Shown: piece after piece, positions 1 to 5,815 of the stretch
Layout: every line of letters starts with the position of its first letter
How positions within the stretch are numbered: the first letter of the stretch is position 1
IMG/VR virus record: IMGVR_UViG_3300032087_004783
Span: 1-28,648 of that record
Strand: one strand, 5' to 3'
Source of the DNA: a virus
Length of the DNA stretch: 28,648 bases
Notes under the pieces: model-generated
What the model was told of the DNA's origin: nothing
Database searches by the model: none
Seen by the model: the letters and a program-made list of their open reading frames with translations, nothing else
Translations under genes and position numbers: made by a program

Positions 1-2
1 AA

Positions 3-1034
3 GTCTTGACGAAAAAGGGAACAGGCAAAGATAAAGTCAAAGACAAATTATATAAAAAGTTTGTCAAGGGCTGTAACAACCACGGACTAAGTGAAGATGT
101 TGCCAAGAATCTCTGGTCCAAGATGGAGTTTTTCTCAGGCTACGGCTTTAACCTGTCTCACGCTGTCTCCTACGGTGCCGTGTCCTTCCAGTGCGCTTGG
201 TTGAGCTACTACTATCCAGTTGAATGGATGGCTGCCTTCCTCGATAAGGAGCCAGAAGACAAGAAAGCAGGAGCGATCAACACTGCCAAGTCCTTTGGTT
301 TTGAGATTGTCCCGCCAAGCATTAACAAGTCAGGACGAGTCTGGGAAATTGCTGAAGATGGCAAGACTCTGATTCAACCTCTTGCTGGTATCAAAGGTCT
401 TGGCGATAGTGCTATCGATCAAATCGTTACTAACCGACCCTTCAGCAGTATTGAAGAGTTCTTATTCAACGAGAACATCACATACTCCAAGCTAAATAAG
501 AAGGCGCTAGATGTTCTGGTTAGGAGCAAAGCCCTTGATGAATTGATGGATGATAGGTTCACGGGACTAAAGCATTTCTGGTCTGCCGTCGCAGTTGACC
601 GCCCACGCAAGGAAAAGAACCTAGTGGAAAATATTGAGTTGTATGCGCCAGAGGGAGACTTCTCCGAAGAAGAGAAGTTGGAACACTTCGCTTCGCTCAC
701 AGGCATTTTCCCAATCCACGAGATTATGCCGCAGGAAATCCAAGACAACCTAATGAACCGAGGTTGCCCTCCTATCAGCGAGTATGACCCCGACCTACAA
801 CTGGTCTGGTTCATTCCAAGGGAAGTAAAAGTAAAGAAGACCAAGAACGGCAAGGAATACTGGATTATCCACACCACCGACAGCAATGCCCACGATGCTC
901 GCATCCGTTGTTGGGGAGTGAAAGAAAACGATAGGATCTCCCTTAACAAAGTGTATGTTGCTAACTTAGAATATAACGAGAAGTGGGGGTTCAGCACCCG
1001 CTCGATCAAAAAGTCATTTAGGAGGCTCACATGA
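3..1034 (+). CDS. dnaE: DNA polymerase III alpha subunit (DnaE-type), C-terminal part
   Basis: This is the replicative polymerase catalytic subunit, cut by the window edge: the frame is open to the first base, so the palm and PHP domains lie upstream. Visible residues match the DnaE fingers and C-terminal region: a segment with FSGYGFNLSHAVSY near residue 50, then YPVEWMAAFL, where bacterial DnaE has GYGFNKSHSAAY and YPAEFMAA. A helix-hairpin-helix-like stretch (LAGIKGLGDSAIDQIV) follows near residue 130. The end (LVWFIPREVKVKK to the stop) looks like the OB-fold domain. The stop TGA overlaps the next ATG (ATGA), so translation is probably coupled. Family assignment is secure; that it is the phage's main replicase is inferred. 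Confidence 0.93.
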   Translation, partial: VLTKKGTGKDKVKDKLYKKFVKGCNNHGLSEDVAKNLWSKMEFFSGYGFNLSHAVSYGAVSFQCAWLSYYYPVEWMAAFLDKEPEDKKAGAINTAKSFGFEIVPPSINKSGRVWEIAEDGKTLIQPLAGIKGLGDSAIDQIVTNRPFSSIEEFLFNENITYSKLNKKALDVLVRSKALDELMDDRFTGLKHFWSAVAVDRPRKEKNLVENIELYAPEGDFSEEEKLEHFASLTGIFPIHEIMPQEIQDNLMNRGCPPISEYDPDLQLVWFIPREVKVKKTKNGKEYWIIHTTDSNAHDARIRCWGVKENDRISLNKVYVANLEYNEKWGFSTRSIKKSFRRLT

Positions 1035-1252
1035 GCAAAAAACTATTTCAAGCCGCTTTGTCGAAATACGAAGCACAACGTGACGAGGCACTAGCTGTTC
1101 TTGATGTTTATCTAAAGAGTTCAGTTGGGATCGGAGAACACTCGAATCTTCTAGAAGAAGTCACTAAATGGACGGAGACTTTGACGGAAGCAGAAGAAAA
1201 TATTGAAACTATTAAGCGCCACTTCAGCGCCGGAGGAAAAAACAATGGCTAA
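1031..1252 (+). CDS. small helical hypothetical protein (73 aa)
   Basis: I do not recognise this protein. It is charged and predicted almost wholly helical, with two heptad-like stretches separated by a short Gly-rich turn (SVGIGEH), so a coiled-coil hairpin is likely. It starts at the ATG inside the polymerase stop codon and ends inside the start of the next gene, with the downstream Shine-Dalgarno GGAGG (1232-1236) in its last codons. The spacing suggests one mRNA with dnaE. No catalytic motif is visible. Confidence 0.7.
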   Translation: MSKKLFQAALSKYEAQRDEALAVLDVYLKSSVGIGEHSNLLEEVTKWTETLTEAEENIETIKRHFSAGGKNNG

Positions 1253-1823
1253 TCATGTGACTTTCAGAGCTAATTTTGAACAAATCAACGAAGCAGCCCT
1301 AGAGAAGCTTCAAGAGCTATACAGCCGCTTCCAAGATAACGATTGTAATTTTGGAGATATGTTTGTAGATGGCGGAGAAGATTCACCAACTTATGAAGAA
1401 ACAAATAGTCGCAGTTGGTATATTGAAAATGTTGGAGCAAAGTGGTGCTACCTTGAGGAACATGATGAAGAAGGTATCTTTGGAACAAGTGCCTGGGATG
1501 CTCCAGAGTTAGGACTATGCTGGCTAGCCGAACAACTGGGAGACCTTGACCCAGAACTCTTAATGAATGTTTCCTATGAAGATGAAGGTCCAAACTTTGT
1601 CGGCTGGATGGTGTTCAGTGGTCCTGATCTATGGAGCGGCGGCATTGCGGAAACAGAAGATGAGGTTAGGGATATTGTCAGCCGATATTCCCCCGACACC
1701 AACCTTGATAATGAAGATGAATATTACGATGCCCTTTGGGAATCTATTGACGACTGGCAGCGAGATAACTTTAGGCAGACAGAAAAAGAAATCATTAACT
1801 CAAGGAGTTTTGAAGTTGATTGA
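1245..1823 (+). CDS. acidic protein resembling the Api92/YubB ferredoxin-like family
   Basis: The start is the ATG 8 bases after GGAGG, rather than an upstream in-frame TTG-type start. The 192-residue product is strongly acidic. Three segments recall plasmid and phage YubB/Api92-like proteins: WYIENVGAKW (family: W..ENWGTKW), FGTSAWDAPELGLCWLAEQL (family: F.TAWSPP), and YEDEGPNFVGWMVF (family: Y.E.G..F.G). The function of that family is unknown. The N-terminal 40 residues are helical. A second acidic protein at 27046 has a similar TKWAAPIQWLQEA segment. The family link is by eye and tentative; that this is a real gene is solid. Confidence 0.7.
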   Translation: MANHVTFRANFEQINEAALEKLQELYSRFQDNDCNFGDMFVDGGEDSPTYEETNSRSWYIENVGAKWCYLEEHDEEGIFGTSAWDAPELGLCWLAEQLGDLDPELLMNVSYEDEGPNFVGWMVFSGPDLWSGGIAETEDEVRDIVSRYSPDTNLDNEDEYYDALWESIDDWQRDNFRQTEKEIINSRSFEVD

Positions 1824-1926
1824 TGGAAAAGATTTAGTAAAAGACGAAGATTGCTTTGGTTGCGGTTGCAATCTAAAGCCAGCTTGCCCAGGATACTGGG
1901 ACGAAAAAAAGGAAGAAAATAATAAT
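1816..1926 (+). other. possible Cys-rich N-terminal extension of dUTPase
   Basis: The dUTPase frame stays open upstream of its canonical ATG for more than 100 bases. A TTG at 1816 sits 8 bases after AAGGAG (1802-1807) and would add 37 residues, including D-C-F-G-C-G-C-N and a fourth Cys in A-C-P-G. If real, this makes a 190-residue fusion of a small metal-binding-like segment to dUTPase. If not, it is an unusual 103-base untranslated gap in otherwise tightly packed sequence. Confidence 0.4.
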
Positions 1927-2388
1927 ATGCGTGTAAGAGTCCAACGAGTTCACGAAAATGCTAAACTACCAAAACGAGCCCATGCAGATGATGCTGGCAT
2001 GGACTTGTTCTTTTGTCCACCGCCAAAACCAGAGTTAGATTCTCAGATTGAGACTGTACTACCTTTTGGCTCCTCGGTCCTCCCAACAGGACTAAAGATT
2101 GAAGTTCCTAAGGGTTATATGCTTGAGATCAAAAACAAGTCAGGCATTGCTTCAAAGCGAGGGTTGATTGTTGGCGCTTGTGTAGTTGACAGAGGGTATA
2201 CAGGAGAGATTTTTGTCAATCTTCATAATGTTACCCATCGCAACCAAACCCTTCACGAAGGAGATAAAATCGCCCAAGCTGTTTTTGTAAAGGTCAGGAC
2301 TGATATTGAACTAATTGATTCAGACCATATCTATGATGATGAGACCAGCAGAGGTGATGGAGCCCTAGGATCCACTGGCGACAGATAA
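1927..2388 (+). CDS. dut: dUTP diphosphatase (dUTPase)
   Basis: The enzyme hydrolyses dUTP to dUMP and pyrophosphate, keeping uracil out of DNA and supplying dUMP to thymidylate synthase (ThyX is partly present at the end of the window). All five motifs of trimeric dUTPase are visible in the 153-residue core: AGMDLF (23-28), KSGIASKRGL (71-80), VVDRGYTGEI (86-95) with Asp88 and Tyr91, GDKIAQAVF (112-120), and the C-terminal RGDGALGSTG (142-151), which closes over the active site. Length is normal for the family. The ATG at 1927 has a weak Shine-Dalgarno (GGAAG, 1911-1915); an upstream TTG start is possible and would add a Cys-rich extension. Confidence 0.95.
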   Translation: MRVRVQRVHENAKLPKRAHADDAGMDLFFCPPPKPELDSQIETVLPFGSSVLPTGLKIEVPKGYMLEIKNKSGIASKRGLIVGACVVDRGYTGEIFVNLHNVTHRNQTLHEGDKIAQAVFVKVRTDIELIDSDHIYDDETSRGDGALGSTGDR

Positions 2389-2393
2389 AAAAC

Positions 2394-2424
2394 TTGACAT
2401 ACTCTTTGCTCGTGATAATATACT
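2394..2424 (+). promoter_or_regulatory. sigma70-like promoter cassette, copy 1
   Basis: TTGACA at 2394-2399 is followed after 14 bases by GATAATATACT (2414-2424). The -10 box is either TATACT with a 19-base spacer or TAATAT with a 16-base spacer. The same arrangement recurs at 3635 and 15980, each directly after a gene's TAA stop and followed within about 7 bases by a GGAG-type ribosome site. The expected transcript leader is therefore little more than the ribosome site AAGGAGAGAG (2430-2439). Confidence 0.8.
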
Positions 2425-2441
2425 AATGTAAGGAGAGAGAA

Positions 2442-2597
2442 ATGTCGGTTCAAGAACACATCGAAAACATCCTCAACGCCGAAGGTCAAGCAGCACTTGA
2501 CGCTTGGTATGTTGCCATCCACGAGCACCCTCAAAGTGCTATGGATATCCACGATGAGGTTGTTGATCACCTTGTCGCTAACACCTTCATGTACTAA
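2442..2597 (+). CDS. small acidic hypothetical protein (51 aa)
   Basis: The ATG lies just after AAGGAGAGAGA and is the first gene after promoter copy 1. The 51-residue product begins MSVQEHIENIL, is helical and rich in His and acidic residues (AIHEHPQSAMDIHDEVVDHL). No family is recognised. The stop codon overlaps the AAGGAG ribosome site of the next gene. A strong promoter and ribosome site suggest high early expression, as for other small phage host-takeover genes, but that is inference. Confidence 0.7.
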   Translation: MSVQEHIENILNAEGQAALDAWYVAIHEHPQSAMDIHDEVVDHLVANTFMY

Positions 2598-2608
2598 GGA
2601 GATGAGCT

Positions 2609-2866
2609 ATGTTATCAAATGGTATGGGTATGCTTAAGAAGAAAGTTAAACTTGTAGGTAAGTCACGTCACGGCAAAAACCGTGTTCGTGAGCAGGGCGC
2701 TCTGTGGCGTGTTGTGGGTGAGTCCTTAAAGGTTCACTTCAACTCCAAAGCTCCAGGTCCATTCCTTCTGCTTGAGTCAGAAGAGAATGAAGGGCCTCAT
2801 GGCTTCTTCGCTCGCTGGGTCAGCCTTCAGGATGATCCTGACTTTGAGTTGGAGATTGTAGAGTGA
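2609..2866 (+). CDS. small basic-to-acidic beta-rich hypothetical protein (85 aa)
   Basis: The ATG has AAGGAG at 2596-2601. The N-terminal 25 residues are Lys/Arg-rich (KKKVKLVGKSRHGKNRV); the rest alternates short strands (ALWRVVGESLKVHF, PFLLLES, GFFARWVSLQDD) and ends acidic. It lacks the G-D-L-V motif of the array that follows, but the strand pattern could be a distant barrel relative. It overlaps the next gene by 4 bases (GTGA). Function is unknown. Confidence 0.7.
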   Translation: MLSNGMGMLKKKVKLVGKSRHGKNRVREQGALWRVVGESLKVHFNSKAPGPFLLLESEENEGPHGFFARWVSLQDDPDFELEIVE

Positions 2867-3081
2867 GCCCAGAAAAGCTTTGGCGCTCCAAAATTAAAGT
2901 GGGTGACTTGGTTATGATGAAGTCAGGTCACATGGCTATCATAACAGATATCCGATATAAGCACGGGACAGAAACACATCCAGATATCTTACCTCATATT
3001 GGTATTAAATATTGTGATGACAATAGTTACGGAAGTTGTAGCACCTGGCGTGTTAAGGAGGTGCTGAGTGAAAGTCGGTGA
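2863..3081 (+). CDS. SH3-like small barrel protein, array member 1 (72 aa)
   Basis: This is the first of 15 consecutive small genes sharing a pattern that I read as an SH3-like barrel (KOW or YodC/DUF2158-like): a first strand with G-D-L-V-polar, a second hydrophobic strand often G-L-V-V, a third strand V-x-V-x-W/F followed by a Gly turn, and a last strand ending L-x-I/V-V. Here these are VGDLVMM, MAIITDI, HIGIKYCDD and TWRVKEVL. The GTG start overlaps the preceding stop by 4 bases, and the end overlaps member 2 by 14 bases. Barrels of this type bind nucleic acid or protein; no partner can be inferred from sequence. Confidence 0.75.
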   Translation: MSPEKLWRSKIKVGDLVMMKSGHMAIITDIRYKHGTETHPDILPHIGIKYCDDNSYGSCSTWRVKEVLSESR

Positions 3082-3241
3082 TTTGGTAAGACGGACTAAG
3101 GGATGGCAAGGCTGGAAGCGACAGCAACTCGGGCTCGTAGTAAATGTAGACCGAGCAGTTGTCAAGGTCCAGTGGTCTGGCGACTATGGCACCTTCTCTC
3201 ACCCCATTACATCACTGGAGGCTCTCAGTGAAGCCAGGTGA
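3068..3241 (+). CDS. SH3-like small barrel protein, array member 2 (57 aa)
   Basis: The GTG start lies 14 bases before the end of the previous gene. Strands: VGDLVRR, LGLVVNV, VVKVQWSG, then SHPITSLEALSEAR at the end. The loop between strands 1 and 2 is basic and Trp-containing (TKGWQGWKRQQ). It ends in a 14-base overlap with member 3, in which the GGTGAT codons for Gly-Asp of the next protein supply this gene's TGA stop. The gene is only 58 codons and easily missed, but the conserved motif and junction support it. Confidence 0.7.
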   Translation: MKVGDLVRRTKGWQGWKRQQLGLVVNVDRAVVKVQWSGDYGTFSHPITSLEALSEAR

Positions 3242-3422
3242 TCTAGTACGAATCTCAGACTGGGACATCAAAGCCAATCTAGGCTGGAATCCGATCGGAC
3301 TTGTTTTATCAGATCCTGAAGTAAAAAACCACGGTACTACTTGCGTGCTAGTGGATTGGCTGGGGTCCCCTGACACAGAATACTATTCTGTCCACCACTT
3401 GGACATTATCAGTGAATCCTAG
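3228..3422 (+). CDS. SH3-like small barrel protein, array member 3 (64 aa)
   Basis: This is the clearest member: MKPGDLVRI, IGLVLSD, CVLVDWLG and YYSVHHLDIISES. The start is the GTG in the junction with member 2, because the motif begins there; an upstream in-frame ATG would add residues that belong to member 2 in another frame. The stop overlaps member 4's GTG start by 11 bases. Confidence 0.75.
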   Translation: MKPGDLVRISDWDIKANLGWNPIGLVLSDPEVKNHGTTCVLVDWLGSPDTEYYSVHHLDIISES

Positions 3423-3630
3423 TTTTCGCTATCAACTCGGAGACCTTGTAGAATTTAAGAAGTCTCACAGAGTGACCGAGGAGTATGTTGATCTAACAAC
3501 ACTCACGGGGATTGTTGTAGAACAACGTTATGTTTTCACAGCCGACAACAAGTTCAAAGTGAGGACACCTGATAAAGACTACTGGATCAGGGAAGATCAC
3601 CTTAAATTATTATCTTCGAGCAGCAAATAA
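3412..3630 (+). CDS. SH3-like small barrel protein, array member 4 (72 aa)
   Basis: Strands read QLGDLVEF, LTGIVVEQ, KFKVRTPDK and WIREDHLKLL. The loop after strand 1 is longer than in its neighbours and charged. Its TAA stop is the first element of promoter cassette copy 2, so this gene closes the unit that begins at promoter copy 1. Confidence 0.75.
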   Translation: MNPSFRYQLGDLVEFKKSHRVTEEYVDLTTLTGIVVEQRYVFTADNKFKVRTPDKDYWIREDHLKLLSSSSK

Positions 3631-3634
3631 AAAC

Positions 3635-3665
3635 TTGACAGCAACTCTTTCCATGATACTATACT
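3635..3665 (+). promoter_or_regulatory. sigma70-like promoter cassette, copy 2
   Basis: TTGACA at 3635-3640, 14 bases, then GATACTATACT at 3655-3665. It shares with copy 1 the preceding TAAAAAC, the spacer word CTCTTT, and a GGAGGGAGAGAG ribosome site right after the expected start point. It restarts transcription inside the array, before member 5. Confidence 0.8.
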
Positions 3666-3682
3666 TGTGGAGGGAGAGAGTG

Positions 3683-3877
3683 ATGAGTGACTTCAATATG
3701 TTTCATGGCGAGCGTGTCAAGTACGCAGGGTACCACCCCCTTTACCGTGGCTGTAAAGGTGTGGTTGTCGGCGGTGACCACCACAACATTCGTGTGCAGT
3801 GGGAAGGTCAAGAAGACTATCCCCCCCGTCTTCACGAGGCGTGGGAAATTGTTTGGCTCGTAGATAGCGGAGAGTAG
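3683..3877 (+). CDS. SH3-like small barrel protein, array member 5 (64 aa)
   Basis: The ATG after GGAGGGAGAGAGTG is the start; the in-frame TTG at 3635 is the promoter's -35 box, so the longer reading is wrong. The motif is diverged: FHGERVKY replaces G-D-L-V, then CKGVVVGG, NIRVQWEG and HEAWEIVWLV. It contains a His cluster (GDHHNIRV) that could bind metal or simply form the strand 2-3 turn. As the first gene behind promoter copy 2, it is probably the most strongly expressed of this sub-array. Confidence 0.75.
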   Translation: MSDFNMFHGERVKYAGYHPLYRGCKGVVVGGDHHNIRVQWEGQEDYPPRLHEAWEIVWLVDSGE

Positions 3878-3879
3878 TT

Positions 3880-4044
3880 ATGAAAATGAAAGAAGGCGAT
3901 CTGGTTCGGCACCTTGAGAGTGGTCAAGCAGGAGTTATTGTTCTCTCTTGGGGTGTTATGGATGTTGTAGAGGTTCTCTGGAATGATGGCGAAGTCAGGG
4001 GACAGAACCTCTGTGAATTGGAGTTGATCAATGCAGCCAGGTGA
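3880..4044 (+). CDS. SH3-like small barrel protein, array member 6 (54 aa)
   Basis: The ATG follows the previous stop with the junction TAGTTATG, a word also found before member 12. Strands: MKEGDLVRH, AGVIVLSW, VVEVLWNDG and LCELELINAAR. The last eight codons lie in a 33-base direct repeat (4018-4050) that also contains the start of member 7. It is acidic overall. Confidence 0.7.
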   Translation: MKMKEGDLVRHLESGQAGVIVLSWGVMDVVEVLWNDGEVRGQNLCELELINAAR

Positions 4045-4341
4045 TTTGGTAAAATATAAAAATGGCAACGTTTACCTGATTAATGGTAAGCGGGAGATCA
4101 AGGGAAAGGTAGTATATTATTTTCTAGATGGGTTCCCCGCCAATGAGGTATTCAGCCCCGAAGATTTGGAGTTGATCAATGCAGCCAGGTGATTTGGTTC
4201 GGCATCGAGGGAACAAAGAATTATACCTCATACGAAAAATCTTTGAAGCCAGGGGTGAGATTATATGGGTTAACCTAGAGGGTATGCCCGAAAACAAGAT
4301 TCATTATCCAGAGTCTTTGGAGTTGATCAATGCAGCAAGGT
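4018..4341 (+). repeat. three direct repeats at array gene junctions
   Basis: A 33-base word occurs exactly at 4018-4050 and 4166-4198, and its first 25 bases recur with one mismatch at 4317-4341. Each copy spans the end of one gene (LELINAAR, stop) and the start of the next (MQPGDLV in two copies). Shorter versions (TGAAGCCAGGTGAT) occur at 3229 and 4733. These are natural sites for homologous exchange that would keep reading frames intact. Confidence 0.9.
4031..4192 (+). CDS. SH3-like small barrel protein, array member 7 (53 aa)
   Basis: It begins MQPGDLVKY inside the end of member 6 (14-base overlap). Later strands: NVYLINGKR, GKVVYYFLDG and PEDLELINAAR. It ends with the same eight residues as members 6 and 8, encoded by the second copy of the direct repeat (4166-4198). 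This is strong evidence of recent duplication by unequal recombination. Confidence 0.7.
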   Translation: MQPGDLVKYKNGNVYLINGKREIKGKVVYYFLDGFPANEVFSPEDLELINAAR

Positions 4342-4343
4342 AG
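4179..4343 (+). CDS. SH3-like small barrel protein, array member 8 (54 aa)
   Basis: It begins MQPGDLVRH, then LYLIRKIF, IIWVNLEGM and PESLELINAAR. Only the two ends match members 6 and 7 closely; the middle is different, so each gene is a conserved frame around a variable core. It overlaps member 9 by 14 bases, ending in TAG where the others have TGA. Confidence 0.7.
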   Translation: MQPGDLVRHRGNKELYLIRKIFEARGEIIWVNLEGMPENKIHYPESLELINAAR

Positions 4344-4575
4344 AGAGTTAGCAAAGGCGATCCAGAAACGCAGCCGCATCCAGCCAGGTATGTTGGTCAA
4401 GAGCAGCGGCGGCTCGCCAGTTAGCAAAATCGCTTTGGTTGTCAGTCTGTCCGCAGGATGTAAGTTTAGCCAAGATTACGAAGGTGCTGAGGAGCACATC
4501 TTCTATAAGTGCGAGCCCTTGGACGGCACGCCTCCTTTCGTAGATTATGTTTGTAACATGGAGCGGGTATCGTGA
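4330..4575 (+). CDS. SH3-like small barrel protein, array member 9 (81 aa)
   Basis: It begins in the third, degraded copy of the junction repeat, so its first residues are MQQGRELAKAIQKR in place of MQPGDLV. A second motif, IQPGMLVKS, follows about 20 residues later and starts the barrel: KIALVVSL, FYKCEPLDG, FVDYVCNMERV. The added N-terminal helix looks like the result of a junction mutation that destroyed one motif. It overlaps the next GTG by 4 bases. Confidence 0.7.
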   Translation: MQQGRELAKAIQKRSRIQPGMLVKSSGGSPVSKIALVVSLSAGCKFSQDYEGAEEHIFYKCEPLDGTPPFVDYVCNMERVS

Positions 4576-4745
4576 AACTCGGAACTCTAGTCCAGTTCAA
4601 GGCTTATAATATAGTTCTTGACATGGGCATCATCTCGAAGTATGATGATGACCCAGGGTTCGTGTGGGTACAATGTGCGAAGCAGGGGCCACAACGGGTC
4701 AACGTAGACAGCACGATGATGGAGGTGGTAAATGAAGCCAGGTGA
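4572..4745 (+). CDS. SH3-like small barrel protein, array member 10 (57 aa)
   Basis: The GTG start gives MKLGTLVQF; then MGIISKY, FVWVQCAKQ and TMMEVVNEAR. It ends in a 14-base overlap with member 11, with GGTGAT again serving as both stop and Gly-Asp codons. It is short (58 codons) and supported by motif and junction together. Confidence 0.7.
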   Translation: MKLGTLVQFKAYNIVLDMGIISKYDDDPGFVWVQCAKQGPQRVNVDSTMMEVVNEAR

Positions 4746-4929
4746 TTTGGTCCGCATTCGCAAATCCTCCATAGACCATCTGTCTGCCAACTGGTTTATC
4801 TGGCACGCAGAACACAAGACCCCGCTGGTTTTGATTGAAGAAGTAAATAAAAGTTATTGGAACGTGTTGAAACCTGATGGTGGCACCGTGTTCATTCATA
4901 AGAGTCATTTGACGAAAAGGATGTGGTAG
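4732..4929 (+). CDS. SH3-like small barrel protein, array member 11 (65 aa)
   Basis: It begins MKPGDLVRI, nearly identical to the start of member 3, preceded by GGAGG at 4721-4725. Then PLVLIEEV, YWNVLKPDGG and FIHKSHLTKRMW. The loop is Trp- and His-rich (ANWFIWHAEHK). It ends a few bases before the next ATG. Confidence 0.75.
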   Translation: MKPGDLVRIRKSSIDHLSANWFIWHAEHKTPLVLIEEVNKSYWNVLKPDGGTVFIHKSHLTKRMW

Positions 4930-4931
4930 TT

Positions 4932-5117
4932 ATGGAGCCACAATATAAAGCTGGTGAGTTGGTTAGTGTTGCCTCAAGAAGGGTGCTTGGGCTTGTAACC
5001 AAGCCAAATTATTGGGCTCTTGATGAATATCTCGGCGGCGAGATTGAGATGGTAGATGTTATTGTCAAAGGTAAAAAGAGACAATACCCTGCACGATACA
5101 TTTTGAAAATCAAGTAA
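4932..5117 (+). CDS. SH3-like small barrel protein, array member 12 (61 aa)
   Basis: I chose the ATG preceded by TAGTT, matching the junction before member 6; a GTG three codons upstream is possible. Strands: KAGELVSV, LGLVTKP, MVDVIVKGK and PARYILKIK. It is basic at the C-terminus, unlike its acidic neighbours. Its stop shares a base with the next ATG (TAATG). Confidence 0.7.
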   Translation: MEPQYKAGELVSVASRRVLGLVTKPNYWALDEYLGGEIEMVDVIVKGKKRQYPARYILKIK

Positions 5118-5362
5118 TGCAACGAGAAACTTATAACTCACGGCTCAATATAAACCCTGATGGTGTTTCACCAGGAACACTACTTCGGGCGAAGAGGTGG
5201 TGTAGAAACAATATCACTATTCGCAAAAATGGTGAGTATGCTATCATTGTGCCTAGCAAAGAAAAGTATCGTGAGTATGATGTCATGTTCCCCAGCGGAA
5301 TGAAACTTGAATATATGGCGATTAACTGGGAGGTAATCAGTTATGCTAAACAGCAGGGATAA
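5117..5362 (+). CDS. SH3-like small barrel protein, array member 13 (81 aa)
   Basis: It has about 20 extra N-terminal residues before VSPGTLLRA; then EYAIIVPS, EYDVMFPSG and EYMAINWEVI. It is basic and Arg/Lys-rich between strands (KRWCRNNITIRKNG). It overlaps the next gene by 20 bases. Confidence 0.7.
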   Translation: MQRETYNSRLNINPDGVSPGTLLRAKRWCRNNITIRKNGEYAIIVPSKEKYREYDVMFPSGMKLEYMAINWEVISYAKQQG

Positions 5363-5612
5363 GATGTGGGCGGTTCAACAGCCTGGAACTATTTTGCGGT
5401 GCCGTTGGGGTAACGAGAACTATGGAAAATTAGCCTTGGTTCTTGCGAGAGCCCGCCCTGGTCCGAAGCCAAGCAATGGTTACCCTCCCCGACGCTATGT
5501 GAGGATGCAGTGGGTCTCAACTGGCGAGCGGTTTGAAGAAATGTTGGTGAATGCTCACAATTGTTTTGACATTGTGAGTTCCTGTGATAATATTGAACAC
5601 GGAGGTGGCTAA
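5343..5612 (+). CDS. SH3-like small barrel protein, array member 14 (89 aa)
   Basis: The ATG at 5343 has GGAGGT at 5328-5333; an alternative ATG at 5364 follows the previous stop. Strands: QPGTILRC, KLALVLARA, YVRMQWVSTG and NCFDIVSSC. The strand 2-3 loop is long and Pro/Arg-rich (RPGPKPSNGYPPRR). It contains four Cys residues, three near the ends. Confidence 0.7.
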   Translation: MLNSRDKMWAVQQPGTILRCRWGNENYGKLALVLARARPGPKPSNGYPPRRYVRMQWVSTGERFEEMLVNAHNCFDIVSSCDNIEHGGG

Positions 5613-5815
5613 TGGGTATCAAGCCTAAGTTCGAGCCAGGTCAACTAGTACGATACGGCGACCCTGAGAATGGTCTCGTTGGTCTGGTCAAGTCTACGCA
5701 GTTCGCCCGCCGCCGTGGCGACCCTGTGTTTGTGCTGGTCCAGTGGTGCGGCAAGTATCGGAACAAAGAAGAGTACATTCCCCAAACAGAACTTAAACTA
5801 GTGGAGGGTTCATGA
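5612..5815 (+). CDS. SH3-like small barrel protein, array member 15 (67 aa)
   Basis: This is the last tandem member, preceded by GGAGG. Strands: EPGQLVRY, VGLVKST, FVLVQWCGK and PQTELKLVEGS, a good match to members 2 and 3. It overlaps the following larger gene by 4 bases (ATGA), so the array and the conserved phage gene behind it are probably read together. Confidence 0.75.
   Translation: MGIKPKFEPGQLVRYGDPENGLVGLVKSTQFARRRGDPVFVLVQWCGKYRNKEEYIPQTELKLVEGS

Noticed and set aside
4615-4650. TTCTTGACATGG inside array member 10 as a promoter
   Set aside because: It has a -35-like word but no -10 at a workable distance, and it lies within a supported coding region.
2863-5815. Diversity-generating retroelement as the source of the array's variable cores
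   Set aside because: No reverse transcriptase gene, no template repeat with adenine-biased changes, and the genes differ in length and by insertions, not only at single sites.
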